From Chloroflexota bacterium (lineage in GTDB: Bacteria > Chloroflexota > Dormibacteria > Dormibacterales > Dormibacteraceae): 35,103 bases of DNA. The position numbers and the translations under genes are program-made. The stretch is taken from the NCBI GenBank assembly GCA_005882115.1, contig VBEG01000041.1:1-35103 (forward strand). The letters are read 5' to 3'. This document shows, in pieces, positions 8,060 to 16,452 of this stretch. Each line of letters starts with the position of its first letter. Within the stretch, counting starts at the first letter, position 1. The notes under the pieces were generated by a model, which saw only the letters and a program-made list of their open reading frames with translations, did not search any database and had not been told where the DNA came from.

Positions 8060-9276
8060 ACCTGGCCAGGTCTTGGCCACGCGCTGTAGACCTGGCTGAT
8101 CTTGGAGGCGGTTTCCGCCTGCGCGGCGACATCAAACGTGAAGGTCTTTCCGTCGGGCTGCCAGGCCGGCCCGATGCCGCAGTTGGTCGAGCACACCGCC
8201 TCCTCGGCGTAGAAGAGCTCCGTCGAATTGAGCCAGATCGGGGACGACCGCACGTTTGGAAGCTGGCCGCCTGAGCGCCCGCCGTGCCCGTACAGCCAGA
8301 CGTGAGGCGTCCCGGCGGTGTCGCGAACGGTGAAGGCGATGTTGTCGTCGCCTGCATCGGCGCGCGGCCGGATCCACGACAGCTGCTTGGCCAGAGCCTG
8401 AGAAACACCGGCCTTGGAGTCCCAGACCTGGACGAGGCCTGAGTTGGGCATACGGTAGTAGAGCCGGCTGCCTGTGCTTCCCCAGGTCGCCATGGTTCCC
8501 TTGGAGAGGCTGAACGCAAGGCTGCCGTCGATCGTTCTCCGAACCTGGAGCTGGTCGCCGGAGCTCGTGAACGTCTGGACGAGCGCGAAGTAAGCACCGT
8601 CCGGTGAGAAGGCGAGGTATGCATCGTCCTGGTTGGGGTCGGGGCCGCGGCCCGGGACAGGGCCGAGGGAGGCCACGACGCGATCGCCGCCGCCGCTGAG
8701 CAGGTGAAGCTCGACCGAGCTGGCGTTGGAGGCCATGTAAGCGAGGAATCCGCGGTCTGGGCTCCACGCGTGAAGTCCGTCCATGATGCTGCCACCCGAC
8801 CACGTGGCCACGACTGACGACCCGCCGGTGAAGAGATCGAGCGCCGCGATGACGCTGGTCGCCGCGGTGGTCGGGTTGCCCTGCGTCGCGTACCAGGAGA
8901 TCATCGTCTGGGTCACGAGCTGCGGTTGGAACGAGCCACCGCTGATCCCGCAGACGGTGCGTGGGCTCTTCGCGTTGGAAACGTCCGCCAGCACGGGGTT
9001 CGCAGCGCCCTGAAGCTTGAGGACCGCCTCCTGCGCCGCGGGTGAACCCGCGCAGCTGGCGTGCAGGGCCGCCCACGCCGGCACCGCGACCGGGCTGGGC
9101 GGTGTGATCGGAGAGGGTGACGGGCTGGGAGTCGGGCTCTCGAGGGGGGTCGGCGTCGGGCTCGAGGACGCCGTGGGCGAGGCCGGCGAGTGCCTCGCCT
9201 GGGGCGCCAGCGGGCCGTTGGCCGTGCAGGACGCGACCGCCGCCAGGGCGACGAGGAGAACTACCCCTTTCCTCAC
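8056..9276 (-). CDS. Secreted lipoprotein with proline/serine stalk and probable beta-propeller domain
   Basis: Starting at GTG 9276 the protein of about 406 residues begins with a compact lipoprotein signal (MRKGVVLLVALAAVASC), then a low-complexity Pro/Ser/Thr stalk of roughly 50 residues, then a domain with repeated segments such as SPDRGFLAYMAS, SPDGAYFALVQ and STGSRLYYRM, the pattern of WD40/TolB-like propeller blades. It is probably anchored outside the cytoplasmic membrane and may bind a ligand or protein. The frame stays open to a GTG at 9342; that start would put about 22 extra charged residues before the signal peptide, so it is less likely. No Shine-Dalgarno sequence is visible at either start. 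The end overlaps the following coiled-coil gene by four bases. Confidence 0.75.
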   Translation of the reverse strand: MRKGVVLLVALAAVASCTANGPLAPQARHSPASPTASSSPTPTPLESPTPSPSPSPITPPSPVAVPAWAALHASCAGSPAAQEAVLKLQGAANPVLADVSNAKSPRTVCGISGGSFQPQLVTQTMISWYATQGNPTTAATSVIAALDLFTGGSSVVATWSGGSIMDGLHAWSPDRGFLAYMASNASSVELHLLSGGGDRVVASLGPVPGRGPDPNQDDAYLAFSPDGAYFALVQTFTSSGDQLQVRRTIDGSLAFSLSKGTMATWGSTGSRLYYRMPNSGLVQVWDSKAGVSQALAKQLSWIRPRADAGDDNIAFTVRDTAGTPHVWLYGHGGRSGGQLPNVRSSPIWLNSTELFYAEEAVCSTNCGIGPAWQPDGKTFTFDVAAQAETASKISQVYSAWPRPGQV

Positions 9277-9385
9277 GGTAGATTGCAACGAAAAGACGTA
9301 CGGCCGGGTTACGCGCTTCCGCTCCTGGCGCAAGTCGCACACAATAGCGGGTGGTCGTTTAGTAGTGGGTTAAGGATCGACGACG

Positions 9386-9823
9386 ATGACCCGCTCGATT
9401 GTTATGTTTGTGTTCCTGGCCACCGGTTTGTGCTCGACGCCCGAGCCCCTTACCGCGATCGTCGATGCCGTGGCGACCCAATCCGCGAAAGTCGGCGGCA
9501 CTGTTGAGCTGGTGGTCGCGGTGAAGAACACGGGGCCTGCCATCCCCCACCTCGCCCTTGTGTTCCGGACGCCGGACCGCTGGTACGAGCGCCACGAGAT
9601 GACCGACCTCGGCGGATGCACCATCGCCGAAGATGCGTCCGGATTCGATTGCGGCGATCTGCCTGCGAACGAGTCGAAGACGTATTCCTTCCGCGGCATC
9701 GCGAGCACCGCCGGGACATTCCACTTCGAGCTTGCCCTGCGTGCGCTCGTCCATCCGTTCGGATACGTCAACAACCACTCCGACGGAGCGGACGCGAGCG
9801 TCTGGGACGAGACCGTCAGCTAG
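9386..9823 (+). CDS. Small exported protein of unknown function, possibly Ig-like
   Basis: The 145-residue product starts with a short signal peptide (TRSIVMFVFLATGLCS). Its mature part resembles an extracellular beta-sandwich of the CARDB/DUF11 sort: VGGTVELVVAVKNTGPA near 36-52, a Cys pair (GGCTIAE and FDCGDL) and LPANESKTYSFRGIAS. These features are seen; the fold is an inference. AAGGAT lies about nine bases before the ATG. It diverges from the lipoprotein gene, and its stop overlaps the stop of the next gene on the opposite strand (CTAG at 9820-9823). Confidence 0.65.
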   Translation: MTRSIVMFVFLATGLCSTPEPLTAIVDAVATQSAKVGGTVELVVAVKNTGPAIPHLALVFRTPDRWYERHEMTDLGGCTIAEDASGFDCGDLPANESKTYSFRGIASTAGTFHFELALRALVHPFGYVNNHSDGADASVWDETVS

Positions 9824-10167
9824 GAGTCTGTCTGCGCTTTCCGCTCGAAGACGAGATCGCCGAACGTGACCGTCGGTTCTTCGGGCTGGAAGACATCGGC
9901 ACGCTGGTTGTAATCCTCGAAGCCTCGATCGTGATCGTGCTCGTGATGCGCATCCTCGTCGGCGGTCACCACCTGGAGCACGTAATCCTGGATCGCCTCC
10001 GAAGCGAGCGCGCTGTACCGGCATCGGATCAGGCGAGCCTCGACGAATCGACCTCGCGCGGTGAAGTCGTCCCAGCGCTTGAGCTCGTCATTCTCGAACA
10101 GCTCTTCGAACTCTTTGGCGCGGTCCTTCGCGATGTGCAGAACAATCGTGGTGTATTCACGGGCCAC
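9820..10167 (-). CDS. Small His/Asp-rich protein at the end of the sugar operon
   Basis: The 115-residue protein begins MAREYTTIVLHIAKD, reminiscent of small ferredoxin-like alpha/beta-barrel proteins, and carries a striking acidic/histidine run DEDAHHEHDHDRG at about 69-81 that could bind metal. I do not recognise the family. It begins 7 bases after the stop of the zinc-type dehydrogenase gene, so it is probably the last gene of the sugar transport operon. It could be an accessory protein or simply be carried along. Confidence 0.6.
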   Translation of the reverse strand: MAREYTTIVLHIAKDRAKEFEELFENDELKRWDDFTARGRFVEARLIRCRYSALASEAIQDYVLQVVTADEDAHHEHDHDRGFEDYNQRADVFQPEEPTVTFGDLVFERKAQTDS

Positions 10168-10174
10168 GACCGAA

Positions 10175-11176
10175 TTATCGCGTTGGGCTCACCTGCGTCT
10201 TGAGTCCGCTTCCCGCCAGAAAGGCGTCGATCGCCTTCGAGTAGTCGTCCAGGCCGAACTGGGCCGTGATCATCGCCTCGCAGTCGATCACGCCCTTGAC
10301 CAGCAGCGCGAGCGCTCGCTCGAAGCTGTGCAGGACGGCCATCGAGCCGACGATCTTGATCTCATCGTTGTAGACACGAAAAGGCGAGAACGTGGCCGTC
10401 GCGTCGGCCCGCGCCACCCCGAACATCAGGAACGTGCCGCCGCGGGCGACCCTCCCCAATCCGTCCTCGATGGCCGGCACCACGCCGGTTGCGTCGATCA
10501 CCACGTCCCAGCCCTGGGGGCGGTCTAGGTCAGCCGCGGAGACCGCGACACGGTCCGCGGCCAGCCGCAAGCCAAGCGCGTGGCGTTTGGGGTTCGTCTC
10601 CACCATGTCGATCCCGCTCGCCCCGCTGTGCTTGATGAGCTGCCCCAAGAGAAGGCCCATCGTGCCGGCGCCGTAGATGAGGTAATTGCCTGCGACCTGG
10701 GCGTCGATCATGTCCAGGCCGTGGACGGCGCAGGAAAGCGGCTCGACTAACGCGCCCCATGGGCGTGCGAGGTCGGCGGGCAACCGAAACGCATTCGCCG
10801 CCGGTACGGCCACGAACTCGGCGCACGCGCCGTTCGCCGATCCCACGCCGATTGCGTTCCAGTTCTCGCACAGATTGAAACGACCGGCCCGGCACTGGCG
10901 GCATGTCCCGTCGAACAGGGATGGGTCGACCGCCACGAAATCGCCGGTTTTCAGTTGACCGACGCCCGACCCCAGCGCGACGACCTCGCCGCAGAACTCG
11001 TGACCGGGCACGATCGGGTACCGCGTAGGGGCGAACTCGCCGCGGAGGACGTGGATATCGGTTCCGCATATCCCGCACGCGTCGACCTTGACAACGACCT
11101 CCCCGATCTTGGGCGAAGGATCGTCGATCTTTTTGACCTTCAGGTCGTTGGGGGCCTCGATGACGACGGCTTTCAC
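10175..11176 (-). CDS. Zinc-dependent medium-chain dehydrogenase (sorbitol/polyol dehydrogenase-like)
   Basis: The 333-residue enzyme has the catalytic zinc ligands Cys37 (in CGICGTD), His59 and Glu60 (in PGHE), and a Rossmann motif YGAGTMG. It should oxidise a polyol or sugar hydroxyl to a ketone with NAD(P)+. The structural-zinc lobe reads DGTCRQCRAGRFNLC, so three of the usual four cysteines are present and the first is Asp. The start is the GTG at 11176, with AGAGGG five bases before it; a start at 11197 would overlap the permease gene. It lies 7 bases after the second permease gene, so the imported substrate is probably its substrate. Confidence 0.88.
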   Translation of the reverse strand: MKAVVIEAPNDLKVKKIDDPSPKIGEVVVKVDACGICGTDIHVLRGEFAPTRYPIVPGHEFCGEVVALGSGVGQLKTGDFVAVDPSLFDGTCRQCRAGRFNLCENWNAIGVGSANGACAEFVAVPAANAFRLPADLARPWGALVEPLSCAVHGLDMIDAQVAGNYLIYGAGTMGLLLGQLIKHSGASGIDMVETNPKRHALGLRLAADRVAVSAADLDRPQGWDVVIDATGVVPAIEDGLGRVARGGTFLMFGVARADATATFSPFRVYNDEIKIVGSMAVLHSFERALALLVKGVIDCEAMITAQFGLDDYSKAIDAFLAGSGLKTQVSPTR

Positions 11177-11183
11177 TTGCCCT

Positions 11184-12005
11184 CTATTTGACAGCACCCA
11201 TGGTCAGGCCGCGGATGAGCTGCTTCTGTGCGATCCAGCCGGCCAGCAGGACCGGCAGGCTGGCCAGGGTGGCGGCCGCGGCGAGCTTGGCATAGAAGAG
11301 ACCCCGGCCGCTGATGAAGCTCACGAGGAACAGCGGCGCCGTGGCCGCCTCCGAAGACGTGAAGTTCACGGCGTAGAAGAACTCGTTCCAGCTGAAGATA
11401 AGGCAGATCAAGGAAGTCGCCGCGATGCCGGGTGCAATCAAAGGCACGACGATGCGCAGGATCTCGTGGCGGAACTGCGCGCCGTCGACGCGAGCCGCCT
11501 CGAACAGGTCGGGTGGGATCTCGAGCAAGAAAGACCGCAGCAGCCACACGCCTAGAGGCAGGTTGATCGTCGTGTAGATCAGGGCGAGGGCGAAGATGTT
11601 GTCGAGCAGTTGGAGGTCGCGCGCGAGCAGGTAGAGCGGCACCAGGCTCGCCGCGAACGGCAGAAATCGGGTCGAGATGAAGAAGAAGAGCACGTCGCGC
11701 GTCCTCTTCACCGGCCGGATGGCGAGCGCGTACGCGGCGGGCAGCCCGAGCGCGACGACCAGGAAGGTCGAGAGGATGCTCGCGATCGCTGAGTTGATGA
11801 AGAACGGCGGAAAGTCGCCGGACAGCACGGTCTGAAATTCTTCGAGGGTCGGAACAAAGAAGATGGTGGGCGGGCTGCTGGCCGCCTGGGGCTCGGTCTT
11901 GAGGGCTTCCAGCCACATCCATAAGACAGGGAAAAAGAAGATGAACACGACGAGCCAGCCGAGAGCCGATTTCAGGAGCTTGGAGCGGAAGCCGGTGGAT
12001 TCCAT
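11184..12005 (-). CDS. Carbohydrate ABC transporter permease, MalG type
   Basis: The 273-residue protein has about six transmembrane helices and the cytoplasmic EAA loop EAARVDGAQFRHEIL..PLIAPGI near 185-210, which docks the ATPase. It forms the membrane channel of a CUT1-type sugar importer with the neighbouring MalF-type permease. Its ATG overlaps the upstream stop by one base (TGATG), so the two permeases are translated together. No ATPase gene is in the operon. Confidence 0.93.
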   Translation of the reverse strand: MESTGFRSKLLKSALGWLVVFIFFFPVLWMWLEALKTEPQAASSPPTIFFVPTLEEFQTVLSGDFPPFFINSAIASILSTFLVVALGLPAAYALAIRPVKRTRDVLFFFISTRFLPFAASLVPLYLLARDLQLLDNIFALALIYTTINLPLGVWLLRSFLLEIPPDLFEAARVDGAQFRHEILRIVVPLIAPGIAATSLICLIFSWNEFFYAVNFTSSEAATAPLFLVSFISGRGLFYAKLAAAATLASLPVLLAGWIAQKQLIRGLTMGAVK

Positions 12006-12907
12006 CAGCGCCTGGCCTCGATCTGAAAGATGGAGAAGAGCGTTCGTAGGGCGAGCGTCGCGACGATGGTCGTGATGATCACAGCGACGACACCGATCGC
12101 CGACGCCTCGCCGATGCTGAAGCCCTGGAAGGCGACGAGATAGAGCAGGAACGGGATGTTGGTCGTGTCCTCCCCGGGACCCCCGAAGGTCAGCATGAAG
12201 ATCGAGTCAAACGTCTGGACCACGAAGAGCGATCCCAGGAGCGCGCCCAGCTCGATGAACGGCCGGACCAACGGCAAGGTGATCCGCCGAAAGGACTGGA
12301 CCGCATTGGCGCCGTCGACCCGCGCGGCCTCCAGCACCTCGGGGTTCTGCGACTGGAGCCCGGCCAGGATGATCAGCATCATGAAGGGCGTCCAGCGCCA
12401 GACTTCCACGGTCACCACCGTCACCATCGGGTACTGGTTGACCCAGTCGACCCGGCCCAGCCCGAACGGCGTCAACAGATAAGGAAGCAGTCCGAACAGC
12501 GGGTTGAGCAGCGTGTCCTTCCAGATCAGAGCACCGGCCGTCGGCATGATGAGGAAGGGCGCGATCATCAGCGTCCGCATCAGGCCCTTGCCGAAGACTT
12601 CTGAGTTGAGAATCATGGCGACCGCGAGCCCCAGGACGACCGAGATCCCGATCACCGAGATAGTCAGGAGCACTGTGTTCCAAACCGCGATACGGATGCT
12701 CTCGTTGGTGAAAATCGACCCATAGTTTTCGAGTCCGGCGAAGTGAAAGCTGCCGGGCTTCAGCAAATTCCAGGAAAAGAAGCTGTAGTAGATCGTCAGC
12801 ACGAACGGGATCTGCGTGACGAGAAAGACATAGATGAAGGCCGGCAGCAAGGGCAGCCGGCGCGCCCATGCCTCCCGGCCGAGAGCGGAAGCGGCGGTCG
12901 CCCGCAC
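12005..12907 (-). CDS. Carbohydrate ABC transporter permease, MalF type
   Basis: The 300-residue integral membrane protein has about six helices and the EAA loop EAARVDGANAVQSF..TLPLVRP near 205-230. It pairs with the downstream MalG-type permease. It starts at GTG 12907, 35 bases after the binding-protein stop, and the first 15 residues are hydrophilic. Together with the lipoprotein it makes a CUT1 importer for a sugar or polyol. Confidence 0.93.
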   Translation of the reverse strand: MRATAASALGREAWARRLPLLPAFIYVFLVTQIPFVLTIYYSFFSWNLLKPGSFHFAGLENYGSIFTNESIRIAVWNTVLLTISVIGISVVLGLAVAMILNSEVFGKGLMRTLMIAPFLIMPTAGALIWKDTLLNPLFGLLPYLLTPFGLGRVDWVNQYPMVTVVTVEVWRWTPFMMLIILAGLQSQNPEVLEAARVDGANAVQSFRRITLPLVRPFIELGALLGSLFVVQTFDSIFMLTFGGPGEDTTNIPFLLYLVAFQGFSIGEASAIGVVAVIITTIVATLALRTLFSIFQIEARR

Positions 12908-12942
12908 GCCTCCGCCCTTGTTTGCGGAACCGACCAGCGTTG

Positions 12943-14310
12943 CTATGTCTGGTACTTCTTGCCGACGGCGGTCGCGAGCGACTGCGCCCTTGCAATCGCT
13001 TGATCCACCGTCTGTCCGCCGGCGATCACTTTGGCGAACTCCTGCGAGACCTGGTCGCCCAGCTGCTGGAACTCGTCGATATCGACGTACTGGACGCCTA
13101 CGTAGGGCACCGGCTGCACGGTGGGGTGCGTGACGTCGGCATGAGCGATCGAGTCCAAGGTGACCTGCGCGAAAGCGCCGGCCGCCTGCTGGTACTCGGG
13201 GATCGAGTAGGTCGAGGTTCGTGTCCCAGGGGGCACGTGCGCCCAGCCGAGCTTCTGGCCCACGAGCTTGATGTATTCCTTGTTGGTCGCCCAGTCAGCG
13301 AAGGTCCACGCGGCGTCCTTCTTCTTGCTGCTGGAGGGCATCCCGAGAGCCCACGCCCACAGCCAGCCCGACCAATCCTTGACCACGTGGGGAGCGAATG
13401 CGTAGCCGGAGTTGGCGGCAGCTGCGCCCGTGAAGTTGCTCGCGGCCACGGTGGCGTCGTACCACATCGCGACCTTGCCGCTGTTGTAGGCGTTCAGGCA
13501 CTCGGTGAACCCGGCGTTGCCCGCGCCCGGCTCGCCGGCCGTCTTGATGAGGTTGATGTAAAAGCTGACGGCCGCCTTGAATTCCGGCTGGGTGAGCTGC
13601 GCGTTCCACTTCTCGTCGAACCAGCGCCCGCCGTAGGTGTTGACGACCGTGTCGAGCGGAGCCAGCTGCTCGCCCCAGCCCGGTAGACCGCGCAAGCAGA
13701 TGCCGGAGACGCTGGATGTGTGGACGGCCTTGGCGGCGGCCGCGACCTGGTCCCACGTCGGGTGGTCGGACAAAGTGATGCCTTTGGCCGAGAGCATGTC
13801 CTTGCGGTACATCAGCATCGACGACTCGCCGTAGAACGGCACCGCGTAGAGGTTGTTCTGATAGCTGAGGGCACCACGGATACCGGGGATCAGGTCGTTC
13901 GCGTCATACGACGAGTCCTTGGCGATGTAAGGGCTGAGGTTCTCGATCCATCCCTTCTTCGCCCACAGCGGCACCTCGTAGGTCCCGATGGTGAAGAGGT
14001 CGTAGCGTCCGCTGTTGGCGGCCACGTCCTGGGTGACCTGCTGCCGAAGCTGGTCCTCGGGCAAGGTCACGATCTTCACCGTGATGTCGGAGTGCTTGCT
14101 CTGGAAGTCGGAGACGAGGGTTTTCAGGTCCGCCATCTGCGGGTTGTCGACGGCGGCGAGGGTGATCGTCTTCGAGCCGCCGCCTCCTCCTGTCCCTCCC
14201 GCGCCGGAGCAAGCGGCGCCGGCCAGCGCAACGATCAAGCCGATGCCCGTCATGGCGAAGAATCGCCATTGTGTGCGCGTAACCGGAGAACGAAGCCTTC
14301 TCTCACTCAT
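12943..14310 (-). CDS. Extracellular sugar-binding lipoprotein of an ABC importer
   Basis: The 455-residue protein begins with a lipoprotein signal: basic N-region, hydrophobic core MTGIGLIVALAGAAC, and lipidated Cys34 followed by a Gly/Ser linker. The rest is a family 1 solute-binding protein, with NPQMADLKTLVSDFQSKHSDITVK near the start and WAWALGMPSSSKKKDAAWTFADWATN later. It captures the substrate outside the cell and delivers it to the two permeases. The ATG at 14310 is chosen because AAGGGGTGA stands about seven bases before it; the longer frame to 14361 would run through operator DNA. It is the first gene of the operon, downstream of two LacI-type operators. Confidence 0.93.
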   Translation of the reverse strand: MSERRLRSPVTRTQWRFFAMTGIGLIVALAGAACSGAGGTGGGGGSKTITLAAVDNPQMADLKTLVSDFQSKHSDITVKIVTLPEDQLRQQVTQDVAANSGRYDLFTIGTYEVPLWAKKGWIENLSPYIAKDSSYDANDLIPGIRGALSYQNNLYAVPFYGESSMLMYRKDMLSAKGITLSDHPTWDQVAAAAKAVHTSSVSGICLRGLPGWGEQLAPLDTVVNTYGGRWFDEKWNAQLTQPEFKAAVSFYINLIKTAGEPGAGNAGFTECLNAYNSGKVAMWYDATVAASNFTGAAAANSGYAFAPHVVKDWSGWLWAWALGMPSSSKKKDAAWTFADWATNKEYIKLVGQKLGWAHVPPGTRTSTYSIPEYQQAAGAFAQVTLDSIAHADVTHPTVQPVPYVGVQYVDIDEFQQLGDQVSQEFAKVIAGGQTVDQAIARAQSLATAVGKKYQT

Positions 14311-14355
14311 GCAGTCACCCCTTTTGAAACCTTCGCCAAGGCGGCCGAAAGCAAA

Positions 14356-14385
14356 TGACAACGTTGTCAGAAGACAACGTTGTCA
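14356..14385. promoter_or_regulatory. Paired LacI-family operators in the divergent promoter region
   Basis: TGACAACGTTGTCA at 14356-14369 is a perfect 14-base palindrome, and GACAACGTTGTC at 14373-14384 repeats it with centres 16 bases apart. The central CG and the AACGTT core are typical of LacI/GalR sites. The pair lies between the binding-protein gene (minus) and the lacI-type gene (plus). TTGTCA at 14380-14385 could also serve as a -35 box for the regulator, with TAGACT about 19 bases downstream. Repression of both sides is inferred. Confidence 0.85.
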
Positions 14386-14462
14386 TTAATAGCACAGATC
14401 GGTTTAGACTGCAACAAGAGAATTTGGAGCGCCGCGGCGCGGCCCTCGAGCCGATTTCAGGA

Positions 14463-14476
14463 GACGAACGTTGTCA
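14463..14476. promoter_or_regulatory. Third, degenerate operator overlapping the lacI-type start codon
   Basis: GACGAACGTTGTCA differs from the perfect operator mainly in its left arm. It covers the spacer after the Shine-Dalgarno sequence and the TTG start at 14471. Binding here could tune the regulator's own synthesis. The match could also be chance, as only one arm is intact. Confidence 0.45.
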
Positions 14477-15535
14477 AAGGCCCCTGTCAGCCGATCTCGA
14501 GCCACGATGCGCGACGTCGCCGCGCTCGCCAAGGTCAGCCTGAAGACCGTCTCGCGCGTGGTCAACGGCGAGACGGGCGTCTCTCCCCGGCTGGCGAAGC
14601 GCGTGATGACGGCCCGCGACCGCCTGGGCTACCGGCACGACCTGACCGCGAGCAGCCTGCGCCGGTCCGACGGCCGCAGCCTCACGATCGGAGTCGTTCT
14701 CGAGGACGTCTCCAACCCCTTTGCCTCGACGCTGCACAGGGCGATCGAGGACGTCGCCGTGGAGCGGCGCGTGCTTGTGCTTGCGGGAAGCTCGGACGAG
14801 GACGAAGATCGCGAACGCCAGCTGGTTTCCGCCTTCGTCTCGCGTCGTGTCGACGGATTGATCATCCAACCTTCCAGCCATGACCACAGCTACCTGCACA
14901 CGGAACGCCGTGCCGGCACGCCGGTCGTATTCGTGGACCGGCCGCCCTCATTCCTGGACGCCGACGCGGTCGTGACGGACAACGCAGCGGGCATCCGCGG
15001 TGCGGTCCGGCACCTCGTCGAGCAGGGCCACCGGCGAATCGCATACCTGGGCGATATGCGCTCCATCGCGACCGCGGCCGAGCGCCACCAGGGTTACGTC
15101 GAAGAGCTTGCCGAGCAGAAGATTGGCGTCGACGCGACGCTGGTACGGCTCGACCTGCGAGGAATCGAGAAGGCCGAAGCAGCCGCGCGGGAAGTCCTTG
15201 CACGGCCGCAGCGTCCGACCGCGATCATCGCCGGCCAGAACCTCATCACCATCGGTGCTTTTCGGGCGCTGCGCGCCCTGGACCTGCACCGACGGGTGGC
15301 GTTGGTGGGATTCGACGACTTTCTGCTCGCGGACCTCCTCGAGCCGGGGATCACGGTCATCGCTCAGGACCCGGCCGCGATCGGCCGAACGGCGGCCGCG
15401 GTACTTTTTCGACGCCTCGATGGAGATCGCTCTCCGTCGCAAGTGCACACCGTGCGGACCCGGATGATCACGCGTGGCTCAGGAGAGATACGTCCCTACC
15501 CACCTGGTGGGGAGGGTCGGGGTGGGGCCCCGTGA
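14471..15535 (+). CDS. LacI family transcriptional regulator
   Basis: The 354-residue repressor has an N-terminal helix-turn-helix and hinge helix (MRDVAALAKVSLKTVSRVVNGE at 13-34, then SSLRRSDGRSLTIGVV) followed by a periplasmic-binding-protein-like effector domain ending in FDDFLLADLLEPGITVIAQD. It should bind the palindromes just upstream and release them on binding the substrate or a derivative. The TTG start is supported by AGGAGA at 14459-14464, six bases before it. The last residues (PYPPGGEGRGGAP) are encoded by a GC-rich hairpin and look like a late addition to the usual C-terminus. The stop overlaps the GTG of the kinase gene. Confidence 0.93.
   Translation: MSKAPVSRSRATMRDVAALAKVSLKTVSRVVNGETGVSPRLAKRVMTARDRLGYRHDLTASSLRRSDGRSLTIGVVLEDVSNPFASTLHRAIEDVAVERRVLVLAGSSDEDEDRERQLVSAFVSRRVDGLIIQPSSHDHSYLHTERRAGTPVVFVDRPPSFLDADAVVTDNAAGIRGAVRHLVEQGHRRIAYLGDMRSIATAAERHQGYVEELAEQKIGVDATLVRLDLRGIEKAEAAAREVLARPQRPTAIIAGQNLITIGAFRALRALDLHRRVALVGFDDFLLADLLEPGITVIAQDPAAIGRTAAAVLFRRLDGDRSPSQVHTVRTRMITRGSGEIRPYPPGGEGRGGAP
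15499..15530. repeat. GC-rich hairpin inside the 3' end of the lacI-type gene
   Basis: CCCACC (15499-15504) pairs with GGTGGG (15506-15511) around one base, followed by GGGAGGGTCGGGGTGGGGCCCC. The composition resembles the intergenic hairpin repeats elsewhere in the window. Here it encodes the protein's C-terminal tail. Confidence 0.45.
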
Positions 15536-16452
15536 TCGTCGTTTGCGGCGAAGCGCTGATCGACATGATCTACAACGGCGACGGAACGCAGCGCGCAGCG
15601 CCGGGGGGCGGTCCGTTCAACACCGCTCGCGCTCTCTCCCGACTTGGGGTGCCGACCGCCTTTCTCGGCCATCTGTCGCGAGACAAGTTCGGCCGCGAGC
15701 TCGCGGATCTTCTTGTCGCGGACGGCGCGAGCCTGGAGATGGCGACCATTGGAGCCGAACCCACGACGATCGCACTCGCGGACGTCGGCAGCGAAGGGTT
15801 CGCGGAATACCAGTTCCTGATCCAGGGGACGTCGGCGCCCAACCTCACCCTCGAGATGCTCCCGGTCCAGCTGCCGCCTGAGGTCAACGCTCTGCACGTC
15901 GGCACGCTGGGACTTGTGCTCGAGCCGATGGCGTCAACCCTGGTCGAGCTGGTAAGGCGCGAACGAGACGGGCGCCTCATCATGCTCGACCCCAACATCC
16001 GTGTTGGCATGGTCGACGAGGCCGAGTACCGGGATCGCATGCTGACCCTGGTTTCGGAAAGCACCATCGTCAAGGCGAGCAACACCGATCTCGCCTGGCT
16101 CTATCCCGATGGCGATTACAAGGCCGCGGTCGACCGGATCCTCGCTTCAGGCGTGAAGCTGGCTGTCGTCACGCTCGGGGCGGACGGAGCGTTCGCCGGC
16201 CATCGCGATCTCAGGGTCCACGTGCCGGCTCCTCCGGTGGATGTCGTGGACACGATCGGCGCCGGCGACGCGTTCGGCGCGGCCCTGCTTGCCTGGCTCT
16301 ACGACCACGCCGCCATCCGACCGGACCTGTCGCTCGAGCCAGAGGAGCTGAACGCGGCTCTCGCGTACGCGTGCCTCGCCGCATCGCTGACATGCGCACG
16401 TGCGGGTGCCGACCCGCCGACGAAAGCGGAGATGCTCGAGTTCAGCGCGTAG
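15532..16452 (+). CDS. PfkB family carbohydrate kinase, fructokinase-like
   Basis: The 306-residue protein has the two PfkB signatures: the N-terminal GGGPFNTARALSRLG near 25-40 and the C-terminal DTIGAGDAFGAALL with catalytic Asp at about 246. It phosphorylates a sugar, probably a ketose, with ATP in the cytoplasm. The GTG start overlaps the lacI-type stop by four bases (GTGA), so they are co-translated. Set beside a polyol-type dehydrogenase and importer, the simplest pathway is import, oxidation to a ketose, then phosphorylation. The 3' end overlaps the convergent NPD-family gene by 11 bases. Confidence 0.9.
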   Translation: MIVVCGEALIDMIYNGDGTQRAAPGGGPFNTARALSRLGVPTAFLGHLSRDKFGRELADLLVADGASLEMATIGAEPTTIALADVGSEGFAEYQFLIQGTSAPNLTLEMLPVQLPPEVNALHVGTLGLVLEPMASTLVELVRRERDGRLIMLDPNIRVGMVDEAEYRDRMLTLVSESTIVKASNTDLAWLYPDGDYKAAVDRILASGVKLAVVTLGADGAFAGHRDLRVHVPAPPVDVVDTIGAGDAFGAALLAWLYDHAAIRPDLSLEPEELNAALAYACLAASLTCARAGADPPTKAEMLEFSA

